The notes under the pieces: generated by a model | Seen by the model: only the letters and a program-made list of their open reading frames with translations | Databases searched by the model: none | What the model was told of the DNA's origin: nothing | Program-made: the position numbers and the translations under genes | Part shown: piece by piece, positions 9,182-17,168 of the stretch | Numbering within the stretch: position 1 is the first letter of the stretch | Layout: each line of letters opens with the position of its first letter | DNA from: a virus | Direction: 5' to 3' (one strand) | Length of the DNA stretch: 64,000 nucleotides | IMG/VR virus record: IMGVR_UViG_3300024239_000013 | Location: 255,335 to 319,334 of that record

Positions 9182-9517
9182 TTAAAAATCATTTAGTTTT
9201 TTAATACTGAATTGTTCGGATTCACTAGTATCCATATTGAATATTCCACCTGATGCCGAAGCGTCAGCCATACCAGTAGTATCTCCTACATTCATTCTAT
9301 ATCCAGGTACTTCTATTTTAGACTGCTTACCAAAAACTGAATCAGCATAACCTACATAGTCGTAAGCATGTTGTCTAGTAATTTCAGATAGTCCAGTTTT
9401 TTCTGGTTGATGAGTTTGGTTTTCTTTTGAAAATGGTTTATATTCATTATCGTGGACTTTACCTAAAAATTGTTCATAGTCCAATATTTCTCTTTTTGCA
9501 ACGTTTTGTTGGTTCAT
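9182..9517 (-). CDS. Small possible internal capsid protein
   Basis: 111 aa. The N-terminal region has REILDYEQFLGKVHDNE, a variant of the 'hydrophobic-x-x-E-F-L' tag shared with other genes here. The middle contains RQHAYDYVGYADSVFGKQS and the end is Gly/Ser-rich with a short acidic tail. No enzyme motif. It is 21 bases downstream of 9539-10159, which bears a clearer tag, so it may be a small packaged protein. Function unknown. Confidence 0.5.
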   Translation of the reverse strand: MNQQNVAKREILDYEQFLGKVHDNEYKPFSKENQTHQPEKTGLSEITRQHAYDYVGYADSVFGKQSKIEVPGYRMNVGDTTGMADASASGGIFNMDTSESEQFSIKKLNDF

Positions 9518-9538
9518 GATCGATTTATTAATATTTTA

Positions 9539-10159
9539 TTATTTATCACTCTTACCAAAGAGTCCTTCCCAAAAAGATCCAAAAGAATTGGATTTTGTTT
9601 TTTCAGGATATTCTTTTACTAGCTGTTGCGATAGAGCATCCTTCATTTTTTCTTTACTTTCATCGTCAAGCTTATTGATAACATCTTTACCTACTGGTTC
9701 TTCTCCTAAAACTTTCAGAAAAAACTTAGTTAAATTTTCCTTACCCATTCTTTCCTGTAAACTTTCTCTTATTATGGAAGCTAACCATCCGTTAGGCATT
9801 ATACCAAATGGAGTATAAAGGGAATCGAAACCTTTTCTTTGGATATATTCTTGTACGGCTTGAGCTAAACGAGGAGCTAAAAATTGAGCATTAGCATTTT
9901 TACCGGTTAATAATCCTGGGATTTCTTTAATCTCTATGGCGTCTACAACTTCTTGAATTATAGTAGAGGCTTCACTATTTTCAGAGATCCCTAATTTCTC
10001 CAGAAGCGAAGCTGCAAGTTTTTGTTTAACGGTTTTAACAAAACCTGCTCCTAATAAAGGAAGCATCCTACCAAATATTGAGTTCATATCGGATATAAGA
10101 TCTTCATTAACCTCATTTGAATCGTATGAAAAATCTTCAAAACTTTTTATCTTTGACAT
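9539..10159 (-). CDS. Internal capsid protein candidate with targeting tag
   Basis: 206 aa. The N-terminus MSKIKSFEDFSYDSNEVNED has the tag pattern F-E-D-F followed by V-N-E (17-19), a plausible gp21-type cleavage site. The mature part is helical (SIFGRMLPLLGAGFVKTVKQ, FDSLYTPFGIMPNGWLASII). It also has a Gly-containing hydrophobic stretch that could be membrane-active. No homologue is recognised. A TTGGATATATA element lies 20 bases upstream. Confidence 0.55.
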   Translation of the reverse strand: MSKIKSFEDFSYDSNEVNEDLISDMNSIFGRMLPLLGAGFVKTVKQKLAASLLEKLGISENSEASTIIQEVVDAIEIKEIPGLLTGKNANAQFLAPRLAQAVQEYIQRKGFDSLYTPFGIMPNGWLASIIRESLQERMGKENLTKFFLKVLGEEPVGKDVINKLDDESKEKMKDALSQQLVKEYPEKTKSNSFGSFWEGLFGKSDK

Positions 10160-10179
10160 TTTTGGATTTTATTTTAGTG

Positions 10180-10190
10180 TATATATCCAA
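10180..10190 (-). promoter_or_regulatory. TTGGATATATA promoter-like element
   Basis: Minus strand TTGGATATATA, 20 bases upstream of the ATG at 10159. Confidence 0.5.
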
Positions 10191-10212
10191 TAAAAATAAA
10201 AATATTCGAAGA

Positions 10213-11619
10213 TTAGGCTATAGCTAAAAATAATTCAACAGCCTTTTGTCTATAAGTTAATTTATCCTTTTTTATTTCTGGATTTTTGAGAGCCTCTTTT
10301 TTTCTATTTATTATTGATTCTGGTAACATAGGACCAAAAGTATCTTTTAATATCTTTTTGTCCTTTCTCCATTCTAGAGGAAGATGCATTGCAAATCTAA
10401 CAATTTCTAAATTTAAAAACGGATTTCTTAATTCCAATGTATGAGCCATTGACATCTTATCAAGTCTTGGTAAATGATAGAAAGTAAGTTCTTCAAAAAT
10501 ATCAGATTTTTGTGAATCGTATTCATGAATTCTTGAATACCCTCCAAATAACTCATCTGCTCCATCTCCACTTAATACTATTCTATAATCAGTATTATTA
10601 CGAATTGATTCGAATAAATGATATTGGGGTATAACAGATCCCAAATCTATCGGGCTTTCGTTCCATTGTGCATATATAAGACCATTTTTTGCAGGATCCA
10701 TATCATAGCTAAGGAAATTTACAGGAGTGTCTAAATGAGCTCTTAAATCGTTTATAAAGGGAGTTTCCCCATTTTCTATACTAAACCAAGTAACCTTTGC
10801 ATCTAACTCTTTTAAAATAGCAGCAATTATAGAAGAATCCAATCCTCCGGAAACTAAAAGGGATATCGGATAATTTCTAGATACCAATCTATTCTTAACA
10901 CTTTCAAACATCTTATCCCAAAGCCAATCGACGTATGAGTCATAATCAGCACCTTCCAATTCAGGAATTGGAAGATCCCATAATCTATAATAGTCCTTGT
11001 AGGTTTGTTCAAATCCGGGTGATTGCATATTATGATAATAAATTGTATTAGGAAGAACTCTTTTTATATTTTTATATGCTGTTCTCGTATCCGTATTATA
11101 TCCCCATTTTCTAACTGAGCTTATAAAAATTTCATCTATATCAGAAAAATTAGTATAAAGTCCTTTTATCTCAGAGCAGATTTCTCCCAATTCATTTTTA
11201 TATAAAGATTTCTTTCCAAGAGGATCTGTAAAATATATAACGTCTCCGTTTTTTGAATTGTAGACCACAATAGACCAAAAACCATCCCATTTTACAATGT
11301 GAGGAACATACATAGCAACAAAAAATTCTAAATTACCTCCTTTATAATTTTTAAAAAGATCACATAGGTATTCAGTATCAGATTCAAATATATTCGAATC
11401 ATAATTAAAAATTTCACCATTAAACATCAGATAAATACCGTCGTTTATTTCTATTGGTTGGTTCCAATTATCACCGTCTAAAGTTTGTATAGGTAATCTA
11501 TGATGACATAGCGTTATGTCACCAAATGACTCTGTTGATCTTTCTATTCCCCTGTGTTTAATAGAGTCTAATATTCTATCATCAGAATTTCCTCTTGTAG
11601 TAAGTAATATTCCACACAT
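10213..11619 (-). CDS. asnB: Asparagine synthetase (glutamine-hydrolysing), AsnB-type
   Basis: 468 aa. It starts MCGIL, so Cys2 is the N-terminal nucleophile of the class II glutamine amidotransferase domain; NGEIFN lies at 67-72. The synthetase half carries the PP-loop SGGLDSS (257-263) and GDGADELFGGY (351-361). AsnB makes asparagine from aspartate, glutamine and ATP; E. coli AsnB is about 554 aa, so this is a compact version with both catalytic halves intact. Related enzymes amidate cell-wall or secondary-metabolite substrates, so free aspartate is not certain. It lies between tagged capsid genes and a nucleotide-kinase-like gene (3-base gap), as an auxiliary metabolic cargo gene. Confidence 0.88.
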   Translation of the reverse strand: MCGILLTTRGNSDDRILDSIKHRGIERSTESFGDITLCHHRLPIQTLDGDNWNQPIEINDGIYLMFNGEIFNYDSNIFESDTEYLCDLFKNYKGGNLEFFVAMYVPHIVKWDGFWSIVVYNSKNGDVIYFTDPLGKKSLYKNELGEICSEIKGLYTNFSDIDEIFISSVRKWGYNTDTRTAYKNIKRVLPNTIYYHNMQSPGFEQTYKDYYRLWDLPIPELEGADYDSYVDWLWDKMFESVKNRLVSRNYPISLLVSGGLDSSIIAAILKELDAKVTWFSIENGETPFINDLRAHLDTPVNFLSYDMDPAKNGLIYAQWNESPIDLGSVIPQYHLFESIRNNTDYRIVLSGDGADELFGGYSRIHEYDSQKSDIFEELTFYHLPRLDKMSMAHTLELRNPFLNLEIVRFAMHLPLEWRKDKKILKDTFGPMLPESIINRKKEALKNPEIKKDKLTYRQKAVELFLAIA

Positions 11620-11621
11620 AA

Positions 11622-12203
11622 TTATTTAGATAAAATTTTTTTAAAGTTTTTTGTTATGTTTTGTATCGAGGTCTCATCAAAATTATTTAGAAATCTATGT
11701 ATTTTAGCTATTTCATATTTTTCAAAAACAGAAATGACCTTTAAATATGATTCAATTTCTCTAGAATCTCCATCGATTCTATCCCATTGATCTTTATTCC
11801 TGTTATTTTTATTTGGATTGTCTCCATATAGGAATATAATCTCGATATTTTCCATTAGATTGAAATCCTTAATTAGCTTAATTTGATCCTCCATTTCAGA
11901 TTCAGATATTCTTCCTTCCATTATTCCCCAAGCAAGTACAGTAAGAATACCTCTATCGTGAATAAAAGAAAAAACATTTCCATTAGACTCAATAGGAACT
12001 AAATCCTTAAAAAGCTGCATTAACATAAGTTCTTTCCCCATAGAAAAAGCATGAGCTTCTTTACTATTTTGACTTTCTAGACCAAGTCTAGAAAAATAGC
12101 CAGCAAAGGAAAATTGATACCTTTGGATGTTGAATTTCTCCGATATTAATTTGGAGATGAATGTTTTTCCAGAATTTCTAGGACCTTCAAATACGTATAC
12201 CAT
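11622..12203 (-). CDS. Thymidylate-kinase-like P-loop protein
   Basis: About 193 aa from the ATG at 12203; a TTG 15 bases upstream is rejected because it lies inside a TTGGATATAA element. It begins MVYVFEGPRNSGKTFISKLI, a Walker A motif (GPRNSGKT). Later features are HDRGILTVLAWGIMEG, with the DR(G) pair typical of thymidylate/deoxynucleoside kinases, and IEIIFLYGDNP. Such enzymes phosphorylate dNMPs or nucleosides using ATP. The exact substrate is not clear. It precedes asnB with a 3-base gap. The leader after the promoter-like element would be very short. Confidence 0.65.
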   Translation of the reverse strand: MVYVFEGPRNSGKTFISKLISEKFNIQRYQFSFAGYFSRLGLESQNSKEAHAFSMGKELMLMQLFKDLVPIESNGNVFSFIHDRGILTVLAWGIMEGRISESEMEDQIKLIKDFNLMENIEIIFLYGDNPNKNNRNKDQWDRIDGDSREIESYLKVISVFEKYEIAKIHRFLNNFDETSIQNITKNFKKILSK

Positions 12204-12264
12204 GTATTTTATATCCAAAAAATACTAAATGTTTTCAAAATAGTTATAAAAATTGACTTAAAAT

Positions 12265-12299
12265 AAAAAAAAAAGAGGGATTTAATTCCCTCTTTTTTT
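12265..12299 (-). terminator. Intrinsic terminator
   Basis: Stem AGAGGGA ... TCCCTCT with flanking A and T runs. It lies directly after the stop of the 12303-14786 gene. Confidence 0.8.
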
Positions 12300-12302
12300 A
12301 TT

Positions 12303-14786
12303 TTAATTTTTGAATTCCTTACATTTGAAAGGTGATGTTTGTGGTACCTGTTCGAATGTGTTTGCATTCATTCTCTTTAGATGAGTTTTTATACTTGGAT
12401 ATATGTCTGCACCTATATAGTAACAGTTTTTGGCAAGAGATTTTCTTATAGGTGAATCTGGATTTACGTCAGAAAGTATTCTAAGACCAGCTAAGTCTTC
12501 GCTAACTTCACCATTTTTATTAACTTTCCTCTCTGCTATCTTTTTGGAAGGTGCTGTTATTATGGTAGATTTTTCAAACCCTAATAAATTACCGGTATCT
12601 TCATCTTCATTAGTAGCTGAAAACATTTGGTCTCTATTTATTCTTTTAGCGGTAGCTTCACCCAATAAATTATCATGAATCCATTTAACACAGCTGATGA
12701 ATTTATTACCATCGAAAGATATTGCGTTTGCTATCATCACTAAGAAGTTATTTATAGCAACAAAATCTTCTTTACCTAAATCTGGATTTTTTTCAGCAGT
12801 CTGTAATGCAATTTTAAATGCTTTTGCTATATCGCCTTTAAGGTCGTCATATTCTATGAAAGGTATACTCTTATTCTTAATAGAAGCACTCATCATTTCA
12901 TAAGAAGAGCTTAGATCTAATTCATCATTCTGTGAATTTTCTCTGAGTAATGATTTTATACCTTCGTATCTATATTCAGGTCTAATCATACCAAAAGTTT
13001 TCCACCCTTTTAAATAATTCTCTATAAAATCAACCGAATCATCATTACCTAAATTTTTTATCCCTCTGGCATCTGCCCATTTATTCCAGTTACATGGATT
13101 TTTTAGAGAACTTGAAGATAGATTTAGATTATAAACACCTCCAGAAAAAAAGAAATATGAGTATTCTTCAATATCTTTTTCTTTCACTATCTTTTCTATA
13201 CTGTCGTTCCAAGCTTTAATAAACTGTGGGCTATATGAAGATTTTAAAGATCCATCAGATTTAAGGAAATCCTCTTCCTCAACTTTTAGGTTATAAACAG
13301 ACCTTAAATTTTTTGATAGGGTCTTAATTCCTGAAGAAGATCCTCCTCTACTTGGGGATTCGTAAGTTTCACCCTTATCTGAGACATTTCCTCCTAAATT
13401 TTTATATTGAGTATTAAGCTCTTTTTCGAAATCTGAATTATTTATGACTATTTTACTTTCATATAACTTACTAAAATCATCTAGACTAACTACTGGACTA
13501 TATCCCTCATTCATCTTGTTTCTTATAATATCCAAAGATCTTTGTATCGATTTCTTATCCTTATCAGAAACCCAATCAGAAGAAAGAATATCATCTAAAA
13601 GAACCTTATCTATTTCACCATTGTTGTTTTTATTTCCTATTATTTTCTGAAGAGTAGAAACTACAGCAGTTGTTGCTGGACCATATTTACCATTAGGACC
13701 GCCTTTAGATTTTATCAATTTAGAAGCAGAAGGAATCCCATTTACAAGTGCATTTTGAACGGCATAAATAAGTCCGCTTCCTTTTATTTTTTTATCCGAA
13801 TCTGAGTCACCTCTTTTAAGTGGAAATACTGATTTAACTATCTGATTTTCTTCAGCTATTTTATCTTCTTTTATCTCCTTTGTTGTTATAGTATATTGTG
13901 CTTTAGCTCTAGTCAAAAGATCCAGTGCAGCATTAGTAAGATCTGTCACATCAGAATATGATGTATAGACTTCTTCATCATCTTCTAAATTCTGTAAAGA
14001 TCTATTAGCAGTTTGAATTAATGTTTTATTGAAATCCTCCTGGTATTTCTCAACTTGTTTCTCCAACTCCTCTAGTGCTTTTCTGTCTCTTTCTCCAAAT
14101 CCACCTCTGGTGGTATCCAAAACTTTTCTTTTCTCGTCAAGATCGATGAATGTTCTTTTCCAATCTCTACCATAACCATTTCTTTGGTCCTTTCCCTCTG
14201 CAGAAGTTATGAGATTATATAGAAGTTTTTTGAGATTCTCTATTCTTCCTTTATAACCGGTAAACATGGATTCTAATATAGGATTACCCAGGAATAATTC
14301 AGATTCGTCTACTTTCTTACTTTTTAATTCCTTCTCTGCTTCTTTTGCTATATTATCTAAAGTGTTTTGTAATTTTACTGGAGACTTTCTAAAACTTTTT
14401 AAAATAACCTCGTCCTTATCTTTACCGATCTCAGAAGCTCTCTTTAGCGCTTCTGCAAGCTTTTTAAGAGCTTCCAAATAAAGTCTCTTAGTTTCAGCGT
14501 ATTTAGAATTTAGCAAATCATTATCGTCTGCATAATCCAAAAGTTTAGCAGTTAACTCTTTAACATTCTTAGAATTACTAATATCTGAAAGTTTTACTCT
14601 CATAACATCAGGATTTCTATCTCTGGCAGGAGCCAAATCAAAAGTCAATATTTTGAAAGCATCTAGAGCATTATCAGATATCTTATTTAAAAGTGCATCT
14701 ACTTTTTCGTTCTCCAAAATTACTTCATAGTGCTCATTAAATAAAGATTTTGCTACTGGATTATTTAAGTATGGATTTTTTCTCAT
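12303..14786 (-). CDS. Large internal/structural protein with peptidoglycan-binding-like segment
   Basis: 827 aa. The first about 310 residues are coiled-coil rich (LKKLAEALKRASEIGKDKDE, EELEKQVEKYQEDFN). At about 340-420 a segment (GPNGKYGPATTAVVSTLQKI then GEIDKVLLDDIL) resembles a PG_binding_1 repeat. At 425-444 there is M-N-E/G followed by VVSLDDFSKLYES, like an internal copy of the N-terminal capsid-targeting tag. The C-terminal half contains PCNWNKWADARGIKNLGNDD. The likely role is an injected inner-capsid or virion protein that touches cell wall. No catalytic lysozyme or transglycosylase motif is seen. It follows three tagged coiled-coil genes. Confidence 0.5.
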   Translation of the reverse strand: MRKNPYLNNPVAKSLFNEHYEVILENEKVDALLNKISDNALDAFKILTFDLAPARDRNPDVMRVKLSDISNSKNVKELTAKLLDYADDNDLLNSKYAETKRLYLEALKKLAEALKRASEIGKDKDEVILKSFRKSPVKLQNTLDNIAKEAEKELKSKKVDESELFLGNPILESMFTGYKGRIENLKKLLYNLITSAEGKDQRNGYGRDWKRTFIDLDEKRKVLDTTRGGFGERDRKALEELEKQVEKYQEDFNKTLIQTANRSLQNLEDDEEVYTSYSDVTDLTNAALDLLTRAKAQYTITTKEIKEDKIAEENQIVKSVFPLKRGDSDSDKKIKGSGLIYAVQNALVNGIPSASKLIKSKGGPNGKYGPATTAVVSTLQKIIGNKNNNGEIDKVLLDDILSSDWVSDKDKKSIQRSLDIIRNKMNEGYSPVVSLDDFSKLYESKIVINNSDFEKELNTQYKNLGGNVSDKGETYESPSRGGSSSGIKTLSKNLRSVYNLKVEEEDFLKSDGSLKSSYSPQFIKAWNDSIEKIVKEKDIEEYSYFFFSGGVYNLNLSSSSLKNPCNWNKWADARGIKNLGNDDSVDFIENYLKGWKTFGMIRPEYRYEGIKSLLRENSQNDELDLSSSYEMMSASIKNKSIPFIEYDDLKGDIAKAFKIALQTAEKNPDLGKEDFVAINNFLVMIANAISFDGNKFISCVKWIHDNLLGEATAKRINRDQMFSATNEDEDTGNLLGFEKSTIITAPSKKIAERKVNKNGEVSEDLAGLRILSDVNPDSPIRKSLAKNCYYIGADIYPSIKTHLKRMNANTFEQVPQTSPFKCKEFKN

Positions 14787-14801
14787 TTTTGATTAATCTT
14801 T

Positions 14802-15071
14802 TTAGTATATATTAGTATTTCCTGCATCTGGATTTGCTCTAATTTCCGCAGCTAAAGTTTTAAGAAGATTTGATATCTGTAAGTAAACAACTGATTGTTT
14901 ATTCAGAGATTCAATTTCAGAATTAACATTTCCTGGTTTTTTAGCTTTTTTAATTGCAGATATCTCAGAGAATTTTTTCGAAAGATCCAATTTCGTTTGT
15001 TCCATCTTAGATATTTCTGCTTCATTCATTTCAGAATATCCACCCATTTTAAATTCATTAAAACTAATCAT
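14802..15071 (-). CDS. Small internal capsid protein candidate
   Basis: 89 aa. It begins MISFNEFKMGGYSEMNEAE: the tag F-N-E-F followed by M-N-E/A (15-17), which matches the T4 gp21 cleavage rule (L/I/M-x-E, then small residue). The remaining about 70 residues form a helical, coiled-coil-prone peptide (ISKMEQTKLDLSKKFSEISA). The start overlaps the upstream stop by 8 bases. Comparable in size and design to T4 internal proteins IPI-IPIII. Confidence 0.55.
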   Translation of the reverse strand: MISFNEFKMGGYSEMNEAEISKMEQTKLDLSKKFSEISAIKKAKKPGNVNSEIESLNKQSVVYLQISNLLKTLAAEIRANPDAGNTNIY

Positions 15072-15954
15072 GATTTCTTGCTACTGTTATTTTAGATCTG
15101 AGGTCTCTTATTTGACCCATATATTTTTCTCTAATTTCCTTTATTCTCTTAGCTGCTGATTCTCTAGTTTCTCCGTTCCCGGTTTTATTTGAAATTTCAT
15201 TATTAAGAGCATCCCTTTCCAAATCCATCTGAACGTATAAAGAATCTCTTTCCTTTATAAGAGAGGAAGTTAGTTTTTTGATTTGTTCCTTGGTAAGAGA
15301 TGAAATTTCTTTCGTAAACTCTGATATTGACATTGATGTATATCGATCGATAGAGCTATCATTTAAACCAGAAGATTTCTTTTCGTCCTCCTTTGATTTA
15401 ACTTCTCTACTAACCAAATCACCATAGTTTTTTTTGAATTCCAGATCTCTTTCCTTTGCTTTAAGAACTGCCTTTTTGTATTTGTCATAAAGATCCTTAG
15501 ATGTGGAAGAATCTGCTAATTCTTTAGACTTCTTATACATTTCCTCTGCAACTTCAGCATCGACTTTAGCTTTATTCACCTCCCAGAAATTTTGCAATTT
15601 AATGCTATCACTAATTACATCTTTAACAACCTTCATTAAATGATCTACTTTTTTAGCGTGAACCTTTTTAGAATTAGCTAAAACAGCATTATTTCTTTGG
15701 ATATATCTTTCGGCTTTTTTTGCTTCTGCTGGGTCATTTTTAGATTGGGCTCTTTCCAATTCTAGTTTATCTATTTCAATTAAAACTTCCTCCCATTCAT
15801 CAACAAATTCCAATTCTAGATTTTTATAGTCATTTAGGAGTCCTTGAAGTTTACTCATAGCTCCACCAAAATTAGCACTAAACCAATCTTTAACTTTATC
15901 AAAAAAGTTTGCTTCATTTAGGGTTTCCCATTCTTTAAATTTAAGAGTCTTCAT
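15064..15954 (-). CDS. Coiled-coil internal capsid protein candidate
   Basis: 296 aa. It begins MKTLKFKEWETLNEANFF, tag plus L-N-E/A (12-14), the closest match in this window to the T4 targeting sequence MKTYQEFIAEA. The rest is long charged helix (VDEWEEVLIEIDKLELERAQ, KAERYIQRNNAVLANSKKVH, DLVSREVKSKEDEKKSSG). No enzymatic motif. One base separates it from the next tagged gene, so 15956-17104, this gene, 14802-15071 and 12303-14786 form an operon. Confidence 0.55.
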   Translation of the reverse strand: MKTLKFKEWETLNEANFFDKVKDWFSANFGGAMSKLQGLLNDYKNLELEFVDEWEEVLIEIDKLELERAQSKNDPAEAKKAERYIQRNNAVLANSKKVHAKKVDHLMKVVKDVISDSIKLQNFWEVNKAKVDAEVAEEMYKKSKELADSSTSKDLYDKYKKAVLKAKERDLEFKKNYGDLVSREVKSKEDEKKSSGLNDSSIDRYTSMSISEFTKEISSLTKEQIKKLTSSLIKERDSLYVQMDLERDALNNEISNKTGNGETRESAAKRIKEIREKYMGQIRDLRSKITVARNHD

Positions 15955-15955
15955 T

Positions 15956-17104
15956 TTAATCTATTAATTTTGATTTAGCTTTTTTAATTCTTCCTACGTT
16001 AGCTGGAGAATTCTTATCTTTTTCTATACTAGCAAAAAGATCAGATACCACCTTTTTAGTTCCTGAATTAGCATCATCTCCGTTAATAATCTCCTGATTT
16101 ATTTTATTTGTTAACTTAGTAAAATCAGATTCTTTGGATAAAACCTTAGTTATCTCTGATTCAGTTTTACCTAGACCTCTAAATAGATGTAAGAGATTTT
16201 CCTTTGCATCTAAAGTAGAGCTCAGTTCAAGAAGATCCATTTTAAAAGTCTCTATGTACTTTAGTGATATTGTTTTAGGGCTCTTAGCCATTTTAGATTC
16301 TAAAACATTCAATTTTCTCTCAATATCAGATCTTAAATCTGCTATTTCTTTTTCTAATTCATTTTTTCTTTGTATTAGGTCCTTACCCTTTCTACTCGAG
16401 ATTTTTTTCTTCTCCTTTTCTAAATCTACAGATAGATCATTTTTAGGGGCTCTGTCCTCTAAATCTCTCTCAGTTTTAGCTTTTATATCATTAGCCTTTT
16501 CCTCTGCATCTCTCTTTGCATCTTCTATTTTTTCTTTATACTTTCTAATTTCAGTTTGGTCTTTAGATCTTTCTGAAGCTAATTTATATTCTAGTTCTGC
16601 TATAGCAATTTCATCCTCTGCATATCCTGCAGCTAAATATTGTTTTCTTCTAGAATTATCATCAGTAAGTCTATAAGCAACATCTTTTGATTTTTTAATC
16701 TTTAATTTTTGAGCTTTCACATAAGCTTCAAATTCTTTAATTTTAGAATCTCTTTCTTTCTCTAAAGAATCTATTTTTTCTTTATTTCCGGATCTAGATA
16801 AGCTATCTATTTGAATATCTATTTTTTCTATATTCTTTTCAAACTCGTCTTTTTTTTCTATTAAATCTAATTCTAAATCAAGAATAATTTTTCTAGCCTG
16901 ATCAATCATACTTATTCTTGACATAGATCCAAGGAAAAATTTAGATAAGCTATTCTTTAAATTATTCATAAGATTCCCTTCATTAACCGAATGTATAGGT
17001 TCAACTCTTTCTAGGGAATTAAGCTCATTCAACAATTCAGGACTTACACTTTCCATCAAATCCCCATATTTTTTGAATTCACTAAAAGATGGTATATTTT
17101 TCAT
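15956..17104 (-). CDS. Coiled-coil internal capsid protein candidate
   Basis: 382 aa. It begins MKNIPSFSEFKKYGDLMES (tag with L-M-E/S at 16-18) and has a second potential site V-N-E/G at 40-42. The middle is a very long coiled coil (LELDLIEKKDEFEKNIEKID, KEKIEDAKRDAEEKANDIKA). No recognised enzyme domain. It is first in the inner-capsid operon and preceded by a TTGGATATATA element 26 bases upstream. Coiled-coil, Lys/Glu-rich, tag-bearing proteins suit a core or internal head protein. Confidence 0.55.
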   Translation of the reverse strand: MKNIPSFSEFKKYGDLMESVSPELLNELNSLERVEPIHSVNEGNLMNNLKNSLSKFFLGSMSRISMIDQARKIILDLELDLIEKKDEFEKNIEKIDIQIDSLSRSGNKEKIDSLEKERDSKIKEFEAYVKAQKLKIKKSKDVAYRLTDDNSRRKQYLAAGYAEDEIAIAELEYKLASERSKDQTEIRKYKEKIEDAKRDAEEKANDIKAKTERDLEDRAPKNDLSVDLEKEKKKISSRKGKDLIQRKNELEKEIADLRSDIERKLNVLESKMAKSPKTISLKYIETFKMDLLELSSTLDAKENLLHLFRGLGKTESEITKVLSKESDFTKLTNKINQEIINGDDANSGTKKVVSDLFASIEKDKNSPANVGRIKKAKSKLID

Positions 17105-17130
17105 ATATAGACAATTATATTTTTCTATTC

Positions 17131-17141
17131 TATATATCCAA
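17131..17141 (-). promoter_or_regulatory. TTGGATATATA promoter-like element
   Basis: Minus strand TTGGATATATA, 26 bases upstream of the ATG at 17104. Confidence 0.5.
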
Positions 17142-17168
17142 TAAGATTTTTTATATGTTACCTAAACT

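Noticed and set aside
9539-10159. Gly-rich hydrophobic stretch as a holin
   Set aside because: The hydrophobic segment is short and the protein carries a capsid-targeting tag; two clear membrane spans are not present.
15956-17104. Coiled-coil protein as SMC/recombination exonuclease subunit
   Set aside because: There is no Walker A or ABC signature; the capsid-targeting N-terminus and operon context point to an internal virion protein.
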